From: Streptomyces sp. HPF1205
GTDB lineage: Bacteria; Actinomycetota; Actinomycetes; Streptomycetales; Streptomycetaceae
Assembly: GCF_020400825.1 (NCBI RefSeq)
Contig: NZ_JAINVH010000002.1
Coordinates: forward strand, 310,001 to 374,000
Direction: 5' to 3'
DNA length: 64,000 bases
The notes beneath the pieces are model-generated. The model ran no database searches. It was not told the origin of the DNA and was given only the letters and a program-made list of their open reading frames with translations. A program made the translations under genes and the position numbers. Every line of letters begins with the position of its first letter. Within the stretch, counting starts at the first letter, position 1. Positions 8,735 to 17,726 of this stretch are shown here, piece by piece.

Positions 8735-10594
8735 ATGAGCCAGCACCTCTCCGACGCGCCCAGCTCCGCCGTCGCTCCCGACGCCGCCGCGGCCCCGGAC
8801 GCCGCCGTCGACGCCGCTGCCGCAGCCGACGCCGAGCGCAGAGACTGGTGGCGCGAGGCGGTCATCTACCAGGTGTACCCGCGCAGTTTCGCCGACGGGA
8901 ACGGTGACGGCATGGGCGACCTGCCGGGCATCACCGGCAGGCTGCCGTACCTGCGCGACCTCGGGGTGGACGCGGTGTGGCTGTCGCCGTTCTACGCCTC
9001 GCCGCAGGCCGACGCGGGCTACGACGTGGCCGACTACCGGGCGGTCGACCCGATGTTCGGCAACCTGACGGACGCCGACGACCTGGTGCGGGCCGCGCAC
9101 GGGCTGGGCCTGCGGGTGATCGTGGACGTGGTGCCCAATCACTGCTCCGACCAGCACGAGTGGTTCAAGCAGGCGCTGCGCGGCGGCCCGGGCTCGGACT
9201 TCCGCGGGCGGTTCCACTTCCGGCCCGGCAAGGGCGTGCGCGGCGAACTCCCGCCGAACGACTGGGAGTCCATCTTCGGCGGCCCGGCGTGGACCAGGAC
9301 CACGAACCCCGACGGCACGCCGGGCGAGTGGTACCTGCACCTGTTCGCCCCCGAGCAGCCGGACTTCAACTGGGACCACCCGGCGGTGCACGAGGAGTTC
9401 CGCTCGGTGCTGCGGTTCTGGCTGGACCTGGGCGTGGACGGGTTCCGGATCGACGTGGCGCACGGGCTGGTGAAGGCCGACGGACTGCCCGACATCGGGC
9501 ACGCCGAGCAGCTCTCGCTGCTGGGGTCGGCGCCCATGCCCTACTTCGACCAGGACGGCGTGCACGAGATCTACCGCGGCTGGCGGCGGATCCTGGACGA
9601 GTACGGGGCCGAGCGCATCGCGGTGGCCGAGGCGTGGACGCCGACCATCGAGCGGGCCGCGCTCTACCTGCGCCCGGACGAGCTGCACCAGGCGTTCAAC
9701 TTCGAGTACCTGGGCACGGCGTGGGACGCGGCGGCGCTGCGCCGCGTCATCGACTCGTCGCTGACCGCCATGGGCGCGGTGGGCGCCCCCGCCACCTGGG
9801 TGCTGTCCAACCACGACGTGACCCGGCACGCCACCCGCTTCGGCAACCCGCCGGAGCTCGGTACGCAGCAGCGCGTGCCGGGCGACCGGCGGCTGGGGCT
9901 GCGGCGGGCCCGCGCGGCCACGCTGCTGATGCTCGCGCTGCCCGGCTCGGCGTACCTCTACCAGGGCGAGGAGCTGGGCCTGCCGGACGTGACCGACCTG
10001 CCCGACGAGGTGCGGCAGGACCCCTCGTTCTTCCGCGCGGCGGGGCAGGACGGCTTCCGCGACGGGTGCCGTGTGCCGATCCCCTGGTCGGGCAGCGAGC
10101 CGCCGTACGGCTTCGGGCCGGTGCCCGGCGGCCCGAGCTGGCTGCCGCAGCCGGCGCAGTGGGCGGAGCTGAGCGTCGAGGCGCAGACCGGCGACCCGGA
10201 CTCCACCCTTGAGCTGTACCGCTCGGCGCTGGCGGTGCGCCGGGAGCACCCGGCGCTGGGCGCGGGGCGCGCCGTGGAGTGGCTGGACGCCCCCGAGGGC
10301 GTGCTGGTCTTCCGCCGCGAGGGCCCGGCCGGCGAGGGCTTCGTCTGCACGGTCAACCTCACCGGGGAGCCGGTGGCGCTGCCGAGGCCGGGACGGCCGC
10401 TGCTGAGCAGCGCGCCGGACGCGGTGGCGGACACCGCCGCCGAGGCTTCCGCGGCCACGTCCGCGGGCACGTCCGCAAACCCCTCCGCAGGCACTTCCGC
10501 GGACGGCGGCGGGGCCGGTACGGCGGCGGTCGGGTCCGGTTCTGGCGCCACCGTCACGATCGCCGGGGACACGGCAATTTGGTGGGCGATCTGA
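8735..10594 (+). CDS. aglA: Alpha-glucosidase, GH13 family
   Basis: A 619-aa cytoplasmic enzyme that splits imported maltodextrins to glucose. There is no signal peptide. The N-terminus is Ala/Asp-rich, then WWREAVIYQVYPRSFADGNG starts the GH13 barrel. Conserved regions are DVVPNH (about 130), GFRIDVAH (nucleophile Asp, about 236), AVAEAW (acid/base Glu, about 296) and LSNHD (about 357). The C-terminal beta-domain is interrupted at about 560-605 by an Ala/Ser/Thr/Gly-rich stretch before the usual ending GDTAIWWAI. This insert looks like low-complexity expansion and should not affect catalysis. Last enzyme gene of the malEFG operon, 34 bases before malR. Confidence 0.93.
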   Translation: MSQHLSDAPSSAVAPDAAAAPDAAVDAAAAADAERRDWWREAVIYQVYPRSFADGNGDGMGDLPGITGRLPYLRDLGVDAVWLSPFYASPQADAGYDVADYRAVDPMFGNLTDADDLVRAAHGLGLRVIVDVVPNHCSDQHEWFKQALRGGPGSDFRGRFHFRPGKGVRGELPPNDWESIFGGPAWTRTTNPDGTPGEWYLHLFAPEQPDFNWDHPAVHEEFRSVLRFWLDLGVDGFRIDVAHGLVKADGLPDIGHAEQLSLLGSAPMPYFDQDGVHEIYRGWRRILDEYGAERIAVAEAWTPTIERAALYLRPDELHQAFNFEYLGTAWDAAALRRVIDSSLTAMGAVGAPATWVLSNHDVTRHATRFGNPPELGTQQRVPGDRRLGLRRARAATLLMLALPGSAYLYQGEELGLPDVTDLPDEVRQDPSFFRAAGQDGFRDGCRVPIPWSGSEPPYGFGPVPGGPSWLPQPAQWAELSVEAQTGDPDSTLELYRSALAVRREHPALGAGRAVEWLDAPEGVLVFRREGPAGEGFVCTVNLTGEPVALPRPGRPLLSSAPDAVADTAAEASAATSAGTSANPSAGTSADGGGAGTAAVGSGSGATVTIAGDTAIWWAI

Positions 10595-10628
10595 CGTGGT
10601 GGCCTTCCGTCCCCTAGCATCCGGTGCT

Positions 10629-11723
10629 GTGACCGCGCGGCTCGCTGACATCGCAGCACAGGCGGGGGTCAGTGAGGCGACCGTCAGCCGGGTCCTCAAC
10701 GGCAAGCCGGGGGTTTCCGCGACCACCCGCGAATCCGTGCTGGCCGCTCTCGACCTCCTGGGGTACGAGCGGCCGGTGCGGCTGCGCCAGCGCAGCGCCG
10801 GCCTGGTCGGTCTGATCACCCCCGAACTGCAGAACCCGATCTTCCCGGCCTTCGCCCAGATCATCGGGCAGGCGCTGACCCGGCAGGGCTACACACCGGT
10901 GCTGGCCACCCAGACGCCCGGCGGCTCCACCGAGGACGAGCTGGTCGAGATGCTGGTGGAGCGGGGGGTGGCCGGGATCATCTTCGTCTCCGGCCTGCAC
11001 GCCGACTCCACCGCCGACACCGAGCGGTACGCCAGGCTGCACGGCCAGGGCGTGCCGTTCGTCCTGATCAACGGCTTCTCGGAGAAGATCGACGCACCCT
11101 TCGTCTCACCCGACGACTGCGCCGCGGTCCGGCTCTCGGTCACCCATCTGGCCGCGCTCGGGCACCGCAGAATCGGTTTGGCGGTCGGGCAGAAGCGTTT
11201 CGTCCCCGTCCAGCGCAAGATCGAGGGGTTCATCGCGTCGATGGGCGACATCCTCGGGCTGGCCGAGGAGGAGGCGCGGGCGCTGATCCGGCATTCGCTG
11301 TTCACCCTGGAGGGTGGTCTTGCGGCGGCCGGCGAGCTGATCGCGGCCGGCTGCACGGCCGTGGTCTGCGCCTCGGACATGATGGCGCTCGGCGCGATCA
11401 GGTCGGCGCGCCAGCGCGGCCTGTCGGTGCCCGGCGACGTGTCCGTGGTGGGCTTCGACGACTCCCCGCTGATCGCGTTCACCGACCCGCCGCTGACCAC
11501 GATCCGGCAGCCGGTGGACGCGATGAGCCAGGCCGCGGTGCGCGCGCTGCTGGAGGAGATCGCGGGCACGCCGGCGCCGCACAGCGAGTTCATGTTCCTG
11601 CCGGAACTGGTGGTCAGGGGCTCGACGGCGGCGGCGCCCGCCGAGCCGGCCGCGAAGCTCCCCGCCCAGCCCGCCTCCTCCTCCGGGAGGAGCGGCGACG
11701 TGGCGGATACGCCAGGGGTCTGA
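10629..11723 (+). CDS. malR: LacI-family maltose operon repressor
   Basis: A 364-aa transcriptional repressor. The N-terminal LacI helix-turn-helix reads RLADIAAQAGVSEATVSRVL, followed by the hinge and a periplasmic-binding-protein-like sensor domain (GLVGLITPELQNPIFPAFAQ, VVGFDDSPLIAFTDPPLTTI). I chose GTG at 10629 because it places the HTH at the very N-terminus, as in MalR proteins; GTG at 10596 is in frame but would add an atypical tail. The gene is in the same direction as aglA and 34 bases behind it. Predicted targets are the CTTGCA-type sites before malE and pulA. Confidence 0.88.
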   Translation: MTARLADIAAQAGVSEATVSRVLNGKPGVSATTRESVLAALDLLGYERPVRLRQRSAGLVGLITPELQNPIFPAFAQIIGQALTRQGYTPVLATQTPGGSTEDELVEMLVERGVAGIIFVSGLHADSTADTERYARLHGQGVPFVLINGFSEKIDAPFVSPDDCAAVRLSVTHLAALGHRRIGLAVGQKRFVPVQRKIEGFIASMGDILGLAEEEARALIRHSLFTLEGGLAAAGELIAAGCTAVVCASDMMALGAIRSARQRGLSVPGDVSVVGFDDSPLIAFTDPPLTTIRQPVDAMSQAAVRALLEEIAGTPAPHSEFMFLPELVVRGSTAAAPAEPAAKLPAQPASSSGRSGDVADTPGV

Positions 11724-11746
11724 TCGAAACGGCAGCGTACTTCTGG

Positions 11747-11752
11747 CAGACT
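11747..11752 (+). promoter_or_regulatory. -10 box of a probably leaderless promoter for the PAP2 gene
   Basis: CAGACT lies 8 bases before the ATG at 11761, placing the transcription start at or next to the start codon. No ribosome-binding site precedes the ATG. A weak -35 candidate is around 11724-11729. Confidence 0.4.
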
Positions 11753-11760
11753 GGTGTCCT

Positions 11761-12684
11761 ATGGGGGACCCGACCGCTGACACGATGAAGGGCCGTTCGG
11801 CCAACCGGTCGCACTCCGCCCGTACCGAGGGGGCCGGCGCCGGGGAGGGCACCGGGCAGCCGACCGCCGCCGGGCCGCGGGGACGGCGTGAGCTGCTCAG
11901 GCCGCGGGTCCTGCTGACCCGCTTCCGCACCCCGCGCCACCCCAAGCTCTGGTTCGAGATCGTGCTGATCGGCGTGAGCTACTGGGTGTACTCGCTGATC
12001 CGCAACGCGGTGCCGGAGGAGCGGCGGACGGCGCTGCGGCACGCCGCGGACGTCTGGTCCCTGGAGAGCCACCTCGGTCTGAACGTGGAGCGCTCGATCA
12101 ACCACGCGATCAACAAGGTCGACTGGCTGATCGTGGGGATGAACTACTACTACGCCACCTTGCACTTCATCATGACCATCGGGGTGCTGGTGTGGCTGTA
12201 CGTGAAGCATCCCGGCCGGTACGGTCCGGCCAGGCTGGTGCTGTTCGTGACCACCTGGCTGGCCCTGGTCGGCTTCTGGGCGTTCCCGCTGGCGCCGCCG
12301 CGCCTGATGACGGGCGGCCACTTCATCGACACCGTGCTGGTGCACCGCACCTGGGGCTCGATGTCCCAGGGCAGCCTGTCGCAGGTGTCCAACCAGTACG
12401 CGGCCATGCCGTCGATGCACATCGGCTGGTCGCTGTGGTGCGGCATCACCATCGTCACGCTGGCCAAACCGCTGTGGGTGCGGATCCTGGGCGCCCTGTA
12501 CCCGGTGGCGACGCTCCTGGTCATCATCTCGACCGCCAACCACTTCTGGATGGACGCGATCGGGGGCGCGCTGTGCCTGGCCGTCGGCTACACGGTGGCG
12601 TACCTCGCGTACGGACGGTGGGCCTACCGGCTCCCGGTCGCGCCGGCGGCCGAGTCGGCCACGGCGTCGCTGCCGCAGAAGTGA
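11761..12684 (+). CDS. PAP2-superfamily membrane phosphatase
   Basis: A 307-aa integral membrane protein with about 50 hydrophilic residues first, then five to six helices. It carries PAP2_3 (inositolphosphotransferase-like) signatures: QYAAMPSMHIGWSLW with the catalytic His and NHFWMDAIGG with the second His/Asp. Likely acts on a lipid phosphate or polyprenyl phosphate at the outer face of the membrane; the true substrate is unknown. It is convergent with glnE across a GC-rich hairpin. Confidence 0.82.
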   Translation: MGDPTADTMKGRSANRSHSARTEGAGAGEGTGQPTAAGPRGRRELLRPRVLLTRFRTPRHPKLWFEIVLIGVSYWVYSLIRNAVPEERRTALRHAADVWSLESHLGLNVERSINHAINKVDWLIVGMNYYYATLHFIMTIGVLVWLYVKHPGRYGPARLVLFVTTWLALVGFWAFPLAPPRLMTGGHFIDTVLVHRTWGSMSQGSLSQVSNQYAAMPSMHIGWSLWCGITIVTLAKPLWVRILGALYPVATLLVIISTANHFWMDAIGGALCLAVGYTVAYLAYGRWAYRLPVAPAAESATASLPQK

Positions 12685-12690
12685 CCGGCC

Positions 12691-12711
12691 GGCGGGCCCG
12701 TGCGGCCCGCC
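12691..12711. terminator. Hairpin between convergent PAP2 and glnE genes
   Basis: GGCGGGCC (12691-12698) pairs with GGCCCGCC (12704-12711) across a 5-base loop. It sits between two convergent stops and could end transcription from both sides. Confidence 0.55.
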
Positions 12712-12764
12712 CGTGAGCCGGCCGCCCGTAAGCCTTGAGGCGGGCCCTTGTGCCCGGGGCCGGC

Positions 12765-15700
12765 TCAGCCTTCGTACAGGATCCGCTCCACCACCGCGCG
12801 GGCCCGGCGGGTGCGGCGGCGGTAGTCGTCCAGCATGTCGCCGACGTGGCCCGAGGCGTGGCCGAGGTAGCGGGCGACGGCGGCCAGTTCGCGGCTGTCG
12901 CCGGGGAAGGTGTCGCCGGGCCGGCCGCGCACCAGCATGACGGCGTTGCGCACCCGGGTGGCCAGCACCCACGCCTCGTCCAGCACCTGGGCGTCCGCGG
13001 CGTCGACGAGCCCCTCGGCGCGGGCGGCGGCGAGCGCCGGGCGGGTGCCGGTGGTGCGCAGCGACGGCAGCCGGGCGGCGTGCCGCAGCTGGAGCACCTG
13101 GACGGTCCACTCGATGTCGGACAGCCCGCCGCGGCCGAGTTTGGCGTGGATGGTGCGGTCGGCGCCGCGCGGGATCCGCTCGGACTCCATGCGCGCCTTC
13201 AGCCGCCGGATCTCGCGCACCTCGTCCTCGCCCAGGCCCCCGCTCGGGTAGCGCAGCGGGTCGATCAGCGCGATGAACCGCTCCCCCAGCCCCCGGTCGC
13301 CGGCCACGGGCTCGGCCCGCAGCAGCGCCTGGCTCTCCCATCCCAGCGACCAGCGCCGGTAGTACGCCTCGTACGAGGCCAGGGTGCGCACCAGCGGCCC
13401 GCTCTTGCCCTCCGGGCGCAGGTCGGCGTCCACCAGCAGCGGCGGGTCCGAGGTGGGGATCTGCAGCAGGCGGCGCATCTCGTTGGCCACCGCGAGGGCG
13501 GCCCGGCCGGCCTCCTCGGGGTCGGCGCCCTCCAGCGGCTCGTGCACGAACATGACGTCGGCGTCCGAGCCGTAGGCCATCTCCCGGCCGCCGAGCCGGC
13601 CCATGCCGATGACCGCGAAGCGGGTGGGCAGCGGGTGGGCGTCGCCGCCGGTCACCGCGTTGACCGCGGCCCGCAGCGCGCCGGCCAGGGTCGCGGCGGT
13701 GAGCGCGTACACCGCGGCGCCGACCCGGTCGGCGATGGCGCCGGGGTCGACCGGGCCGCCCCCGCCGGAGCCCTCGGCCCGGGAGGTGCCCTCCGCGTCG
13801 TCGCCGAAGGTGTCGATGAGGTCGCCGGCGGCGGTACGGAACAGCTCGCGCCGCCGTACCCCCCGTGCCGCGGCGATGGCCTGTTCCGGGGTCCCGGCGC
13901 GGTCCACGGCGGCCAGCACCTCCTGTTCCAGCGCGGCCTGGTCGCGGGGGGCCAGGCCGCCCGGGGCGCCGAGCATCGCGACCGCCTCGGGGGCGCGCAT
14001 CAGCAGGTCGGGGGCGAGCCGGCCGGAGGACAGCACCCGGGCGAGCCGCTGCGCCGCGGCGCCCTCGTCGCGCAGCAGCCGCAGGTACCAGGGGGTCTTG
14101 CCGAGCGCTTCCGAGACCTTGCGGAAGCCCAGCAGCCCGGCGTCGGGGTCGGCGGAGTCGGCGAACCAGCCGAGCAGCACCGGCAGCAGGGTGCGCTGGA
14201 TGGCCGCGGCGCGGCTGACGCCGCTGGCCAGCGCCTCCAGGTGGCGCATCGCGGCGGCCGGGTCGCCGTAGCCGAGGGCCTGCAGCCGGGTCCTGGCGGC
14301 GTCCGTGCTCAGCCGGGTGTCGCCGCCGAGCTGGGCGACGGCGTCCAGCAGCGGCCGGTAGAAGAGCTTCTCGTGCAGCCGCCGCACCTCCATGGCGTGC
14401 CGGCGCCAGTCCCGGTTCAGGTCGGCGACCGGGTCGGCGCGCAGGCCCAGGCCCCGGCCGAGCCGGCGCAGGTCGTCCTCGTCCTGCGGGACGAGGTGGG
14501 TGCGGCGCAGCTTGTGCAGCTGGATGCGGTGCTCCATCAGCCGCAGGAAGCGGTAGGCGTCGTCCAGGGCGGCGGCGTCGGCGCGGCCCACGTACCCGCC
14601 GGCTGCCAGGTCCGCGAGGGCGGTCAGCGTGGTCGGGCTGCGCAGCGAGGAGTCGGTGCGGCCGTGCACGAGTTGCAGCAGCTGGACGGCGAACTCCACG
14701 TCGCGCAGGCCGCCGGGCCCCAGCTTCAGCTCGCGGTCCACTTGGGCGGCGGGGATGTTCTCCACGACCCTGCGGCGCATCTGCTGCACGTCGCCGACGA
14801 AGTGCTCCCGGTCGGCGGCCTCCCAGACCATGGGGTGGATCGCGGCCATGTACTCGGCGCCGAGCGCGGCGTCCCCCGCCACCGGCCGCGCCTTGACCAG
14901 GGCCTGGAACTCCCAGGTCTTGGCCCATCGCTTGTAGTACGCGAGGTGGCTGGCCAGGGTGCGCACCAGGGGGCCGTTCTTCCCCTCGGGCCGCAGGTTG
15001 GCGTCCACCAGCCAGATGGTGCCCTCGGCGGTGGAGTCCGAGCAGATCCGCATCATGCGGGCGGCCAGGCGGGTGGCGGCCTGCAGGGCCGCGCCCTCGT
15101 CGCCGTACTCGCCCGTCTTGCCCGCCTCGCCCACCTCGCCTGCCTCGGGCGCCTCGGGCGCCTCGGCGACGAAGATGACGTCGACGTCGGAGACGTAGTT
15201 CAGCTCCCGGCCGCCGCACTTGCCCATGCCGATGACCGCCAGCCGGCAGGCCCGCGCGTCCTGCGGCCGCTCCTCGGCCGCGATCGCCAGCGCGGCGCGC
15301 AGGGTGGCCGTGGCGAGGTCGGCGAGTTCCGCCGCGGTGCGGACCAGGTCGCTGGTGCCGCACACGTCGCGGGCCGCTATCCCGAGCAGGCACCTGCGGT
15401 AGGCGGCCCGCAGCGCGTCGGGGTCGCGGGCGTCGCGCAGCCCGCGCTCGAACTCCTCGACGCCGGGGTGCAGATCGTCCGATTCGTAGGTGACGAGGGC
15501 GTGCCAGTCGCGCGGGTGCCGGGCCAGGTGGTCGCCGAGCGCCTCGGACGCCCCCAGGACGCCCAGCAGCCGGTCGCGCAGGGGTTTCGCGGTGGTGACC
15601 GTGTCGAGCAGGGTGCGGCGCTCGGCCTCCTCCAGCTCCTCGACGAGCCGTACGAGCGCGCGCAGCGCCTGGTCGGGGTCGGCGGTCGCGCCCAGGGCGT

Positions 15701-15836
15701 CCAGCAGGACGGGGTCGCCGCGCACCCCCGTCAGCACCGGGGAGCCGAGCAGTTCCTCGGCCGCCGCGGGGTCCGTGAAGCCGTGCCGGAGCAGCCTGGT
15801 GAAGGTGCTGCTGCGGCGCCCCTGCGGCAAGGTCAT
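12765..15836 (-). CDS. glnE: Bifunctional glutamine synthetase adenylyltransferase/adenylyl-removing enzyme
   Basis: A 1,023-aa cytoplasmic enzyme that reversibly adenylylates GSI-type glutamine synthetase in response to nitrogen status. Two GlnE nucleotidyltransferase modules are visible: an N-terminal deadenylylase half with NYVSDVDVIFVAE near residue 212 and a C-terminal adenylyltransferase half with AYGSDADVMFVHE near 754. Each is followed by a helical GlnD/PII-uridylyltransferase-like domain (GPGGLRDVEFAVQLLQLVHG and GRGGLSDIEWTVQVLQL). ATG at 15836 gives the usual family length. The neighbour glnA2 shares the strand, but two genes intervene. Its substrate glnA is outside the window. Confidence 0.95.
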   Translation of the reverse strand: MTLPQGRRSSTFTRLLRHGFTDPAAAEELLGSPVLTGVRGDPVLLDALGATADPDQALRALVRLVEELEEAERRTLLDTVTTAKPLRDRLLGVLGASEALGDHLARHPRDWHALVTYESDDLHPGVEEFERGLRDARDPDALRAAYRRCLLGIAARDVCGTSDLVRTAAELADLATATLRAALAIAAEERPQDARACRLAVIGMGKCGGRELNYVSDVDVIFVAEAPEAPEAGEVGEAGKTGEYGDEGAALQAATRLAARMMRICSDSTAEGTIWLVDANLRPEGKNGPLVRTLASHLAYYKRWAKTWEFQALVKARPVAGDAALGAEYMAAIHPMVWEAADREHFVGDVQQMRRRVVENIPAAQVDRELKLGPGGLRDVEFAVQLLQLVHGRTDSSLRSPTTLTALADLAAGGYVGRADAAALDDAYRFLRLMEHRIQLHKLRRTHLVPQDEDDLRRLGRGLGLRADPVADLNRDWRRHAMEVRRLHEKLFYRPLLDAVAQLGGDTRLSTDAARTRLQALGYGDPAAAMRHLEALASGVSRAAAIQRTLLPVLLGWFADSADPDAGLLGFRKVSEALGKTPWYLRLLRDEGAAAQRLARVLSSGRLAPDLLMRAPEAVAMLGAPGGLAPRDQAALEQEVLAAVDRAGTPEQAIAAARGVRRRELFRTAAGDLIDTFGDDAEGTSRAEGSGGGGPVDPGAIADRVGAAVYALTAATLAGALRAAVNAVTGGDAHPLPTRFAVIGMGRLGGREMAYGSDADVMFVHEPLEGADPEEAGRAALAVANEMRRLLQIPTSDPPLLVDADLRPEGKSGPLVRTLASYEAYYRRWSLGWESQALLRAEPVAGDRGLGERFIALIDPLRYPSGGLGEDEVREIRRLKARMESERIPRGADRTIHAKLGRGGLSDIEWTVQVLQLRHAARLPSLRTTGTRPALAAARAEGLVDAADAQVLDEAWVLATRVRNAVMLVRGRPGDTFPGDSRELAAVARYLGHASGHVGDMLDDYRRRTRRARAVVERILYEG

Positions 15837-16167
15837 GGGCCCTCCGTCCCGCTCCGGTTCGCCGTCCCGGCGGCTGACCCGAGATTAACCGCCGGGTGCG
15901 CCGCGGGCCAAAGGGGGGACGGGGGGCGCGAAGGAGCGGCGGCCCCCGTGCACCGCGCCGACGGGCCACTGCGTGCGACGGCCGGGTCACGCACCGCACC
16001 CAATCGTTTGGCGGCCGTTCACCGGGGCACGGTGCCCGGCGAGGCCGGCCGACTCTACGGTTTGGCATGCACACCGCATGCGGCAAGGCACCGCGGGTGG
16101 CGACACCGCACGCGGCACCGCGCGCACACCGTCCGAGCCAGCTCCTCACACCCACCGGAGGTCAGAA

Positions 16168-17052
16168 GTGTTCGGCTGGACCACGACCCACCGCCGTACC
16201 GCGCTCGTCTCCTCGCTCGGCCTCGCCGCCGCGTCCGCCGGCGTCTGGGCAGGCCTCGGCGGCCAGGCACAAGCGGCCGGCGCCGTGCCCACCCCCGACC
16301 ACACCGTCGTGGTGGTCATGGAGAACCACGCCTACAACCAGGTGATCGGCAGCTCCAGCGCCCCGTACATCAACAACACCCTCAAGGCGGGCGGCGCCAA
16401 CCTGACGCAGAGCTACGCCATCACCCACCCGAGCCAGCCGAACTACTACGACCTGTTCTCCGGCTCGAACCAGGGCGTCACCACCGACGGCTGCGTCACG
16501 CCGGGCTTCAGCTCGGCGGCGAACCTCGGCTCCGAGGTGCTCGCGGCCGGCGGGACCTGGGACAGCTACAACGAGAGCCTGCCGAGCCAGGGCTCCACCG
16601 TGTGCACCAGCGGCGAGTACGCGCGCAAGCACAACCCGTGGTTCGGCTTCAGCAACGTGCCGACCTCGACCGCGAAGACGTTCGCGCAGTTCCCGACCGA
16701 CTTCTCCACGCTGCCGAAGATGAGCTTCGTCATCCCCAACCTGTGCGACGACATGCACGACTGCTCGGTGAAGACCGGCGACACGTGGCTGCAGAACAAC
16801 CTGGGCGCCTACGCCACCTGGGCGAAGACCCACAACAGCCTGCTGGTCGTGACCTGGGACGAGGACGACTCGGGCAGCTCCAACCACATCGCCACGGTCC
16901 TGTACGGGCAGCCGGTCACCCCGGGCAGTTCCACCGGCACCAAGTACACCCACTACAACGTGCTGCGCACGCTGGAGGACCTGGCGGGCACCTCGACGCA
17001 CGCCGGCCAGGCCGCGTCCTCGGCCGACATCAGCGGGATCTGGGCCGGCTGA
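16168..17052 (+). CDS. Secreted phosphoesterase-family protein (acid phosphatase/phospholipase C-like)
   Basis: A 294-aa exported protein. GTG at 16168 follows GGAGG at 16157-16161. The signal peptide has a twin-arginine start (THRRTALVSSLGLAAA), so Tat export is possible, with cleavage near AQA-AG about residue 33. The mature domain resembles the PF04185 phosphoesterase family: VVVVMENHAYNQVIGSSSAPY at its start, and metal-site-like LVVTWDEDD.. followed by NHIATVLYG near the end. Likely hydrolyses phosphate esters outside the cell; the substrate is unknown. Its 3' end overlaps the convergent next gene by 23 bases. Confidence 0.8.
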   Translation: MFGWTTTHRRTALVSSLGLAAASAGVWAGLGGQAQAAGAVPTPDHTVVVVMENHAYNQVIGSSSAPYINNTLKAGGANLTQSYAITHPSQPNYYDLFSGSNQGVTTDGCVTPGFSSAANLGSEVLAAGGTWDSYNESLPSQGSTVCTSGEYARKHNPWFGFSNVPTSTAKTFAQFPTDFSTLPKMSFVIPNLCDDMHDCSVKTGDTWLQNNLGAYATWAKTHNSLLVVTWDEDDSGSSNHIATVLYGQPVTPGSSTGTKYTHYNVLRTLEDLAGTSTHAGQAASSADISGIWAG

Positions 17053-17716
17053 CGGCGCGGACCGCCGGGGAGGGCTTCGGCGGGGCCTGATCGCCGCCCC
17101 GCCGGACGTCCTCCGCCATGGCCCGCAGCTCGCCCTCCGGCCACCGCCCGGCGACGCCCGGGCAGCGCGCGAGGTGGCCGGCGACGGCCGCCGGGTCCCA
17201 GGGGCCGGCCTCCAGCAGGCCGGCCACCAGGTGGCGCAGATACGCCACGGAGGGCGCGGCGGCGGCCACGTCGGCCATCCGCCAGGGCGCGGTCAGGGTG
17301 AGCAGCGGGTGGCCGTCGAGGCGGCCGGGGCACACCACCGTCTCGTACCGCCCAGGGCCGAGCACCTGGCGGCCGGTGGCCAGCGCCTCGGTGAGGTCCA
17401 GGTCGGCGCCGGGCGTCCCGTACATCTCCTGGGCGGCGAGGTCGGCGAACTGCCCGGCCGTGACGAGGTGCGCCCGGGCCGGCGCCGTGCCGGGCGCGAG
17501 CGGGTCGTAGAAGGCCCGGCCGCCGCCCCACACGGGCGAGTGCGTGGCGAAGTAGACCGCGCCGGGCAGCTCCACCGCCGCCGTGCCCTCGGGCGGCGAG
17601 GCGTCCCGGCACCCGGCGTACACCCGCGCACCGCCCTCCGGCCGCCCGCCCGCCAGGTAACAGGCGAGGCGGGCGCCGTGCATGTTCGACCCGTAGGCGG
17701 CGTACCAGACCCGCAC
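17030..17716 (-). CDS. Gamma-glutamylcyclotransferase-like protein
   Basis: A 228-aa cytoplasmic protein starting VWYAAYGSNM, the signature of the GGCT/AIG2-like cyclotransferase fold, with MYGTPGADLDLTEAL in the middle and a Pro/Arg-rich tail. Streptomyces homologues are sometimes mislabelled histone deacetylases. Placed directly after glnA2 (10 bases after its stop) and in the same direction, it may be co-transcribed with it. If glnA2 makes gamma-glutamylated amines, a cyclotransferase that removes gamma-glutamyl groups would be a logical partner, but this is inference. The 3' end overlaps the convergent phosphoesterase. Confidence 0.65.
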   Translation of the reverse strand: MRVWYAAYGSNMHGARLACYLAGGRPEGGARVYAGCRDASPPEGTAAVELPGAVYFATHSPVWGGGRAFYDPLAPGTAPARAHLVTAGQFADLAAQEMYGTPGADLDLTEALATGRQVLGPGRYETVVCPGRLDGHPLLTLTAPWRMADVAAAAPSVAYLRHLVAGLLEAGPWDPAAVAGHLARCPGVAGRWPEGELRAMAEDVRRGGDQAPPKPSPAVRAVSRPRSR

Positions 17717-17726
17717 GCGGCTTCCC

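Noticed and set aside
10596..10628. Upstream GTG as the malR start
   Set aside because: It would put 11 odd residues before the LacI HTH; GTG at 10629 fits the family.
6872..10864. 1,330-codon minus-strand frame across malF-malG-aglA
   Set aside because: Runs through four well-supported genes in antisense; composition is shadow-like (His/Arg/Gln/Gly).
11614..17090. Very long frames on both strands over glnE (1,513 and 1,451 codons)
   Set aside because: Both lie in other frames of glnE and neighbours and lack any motif.
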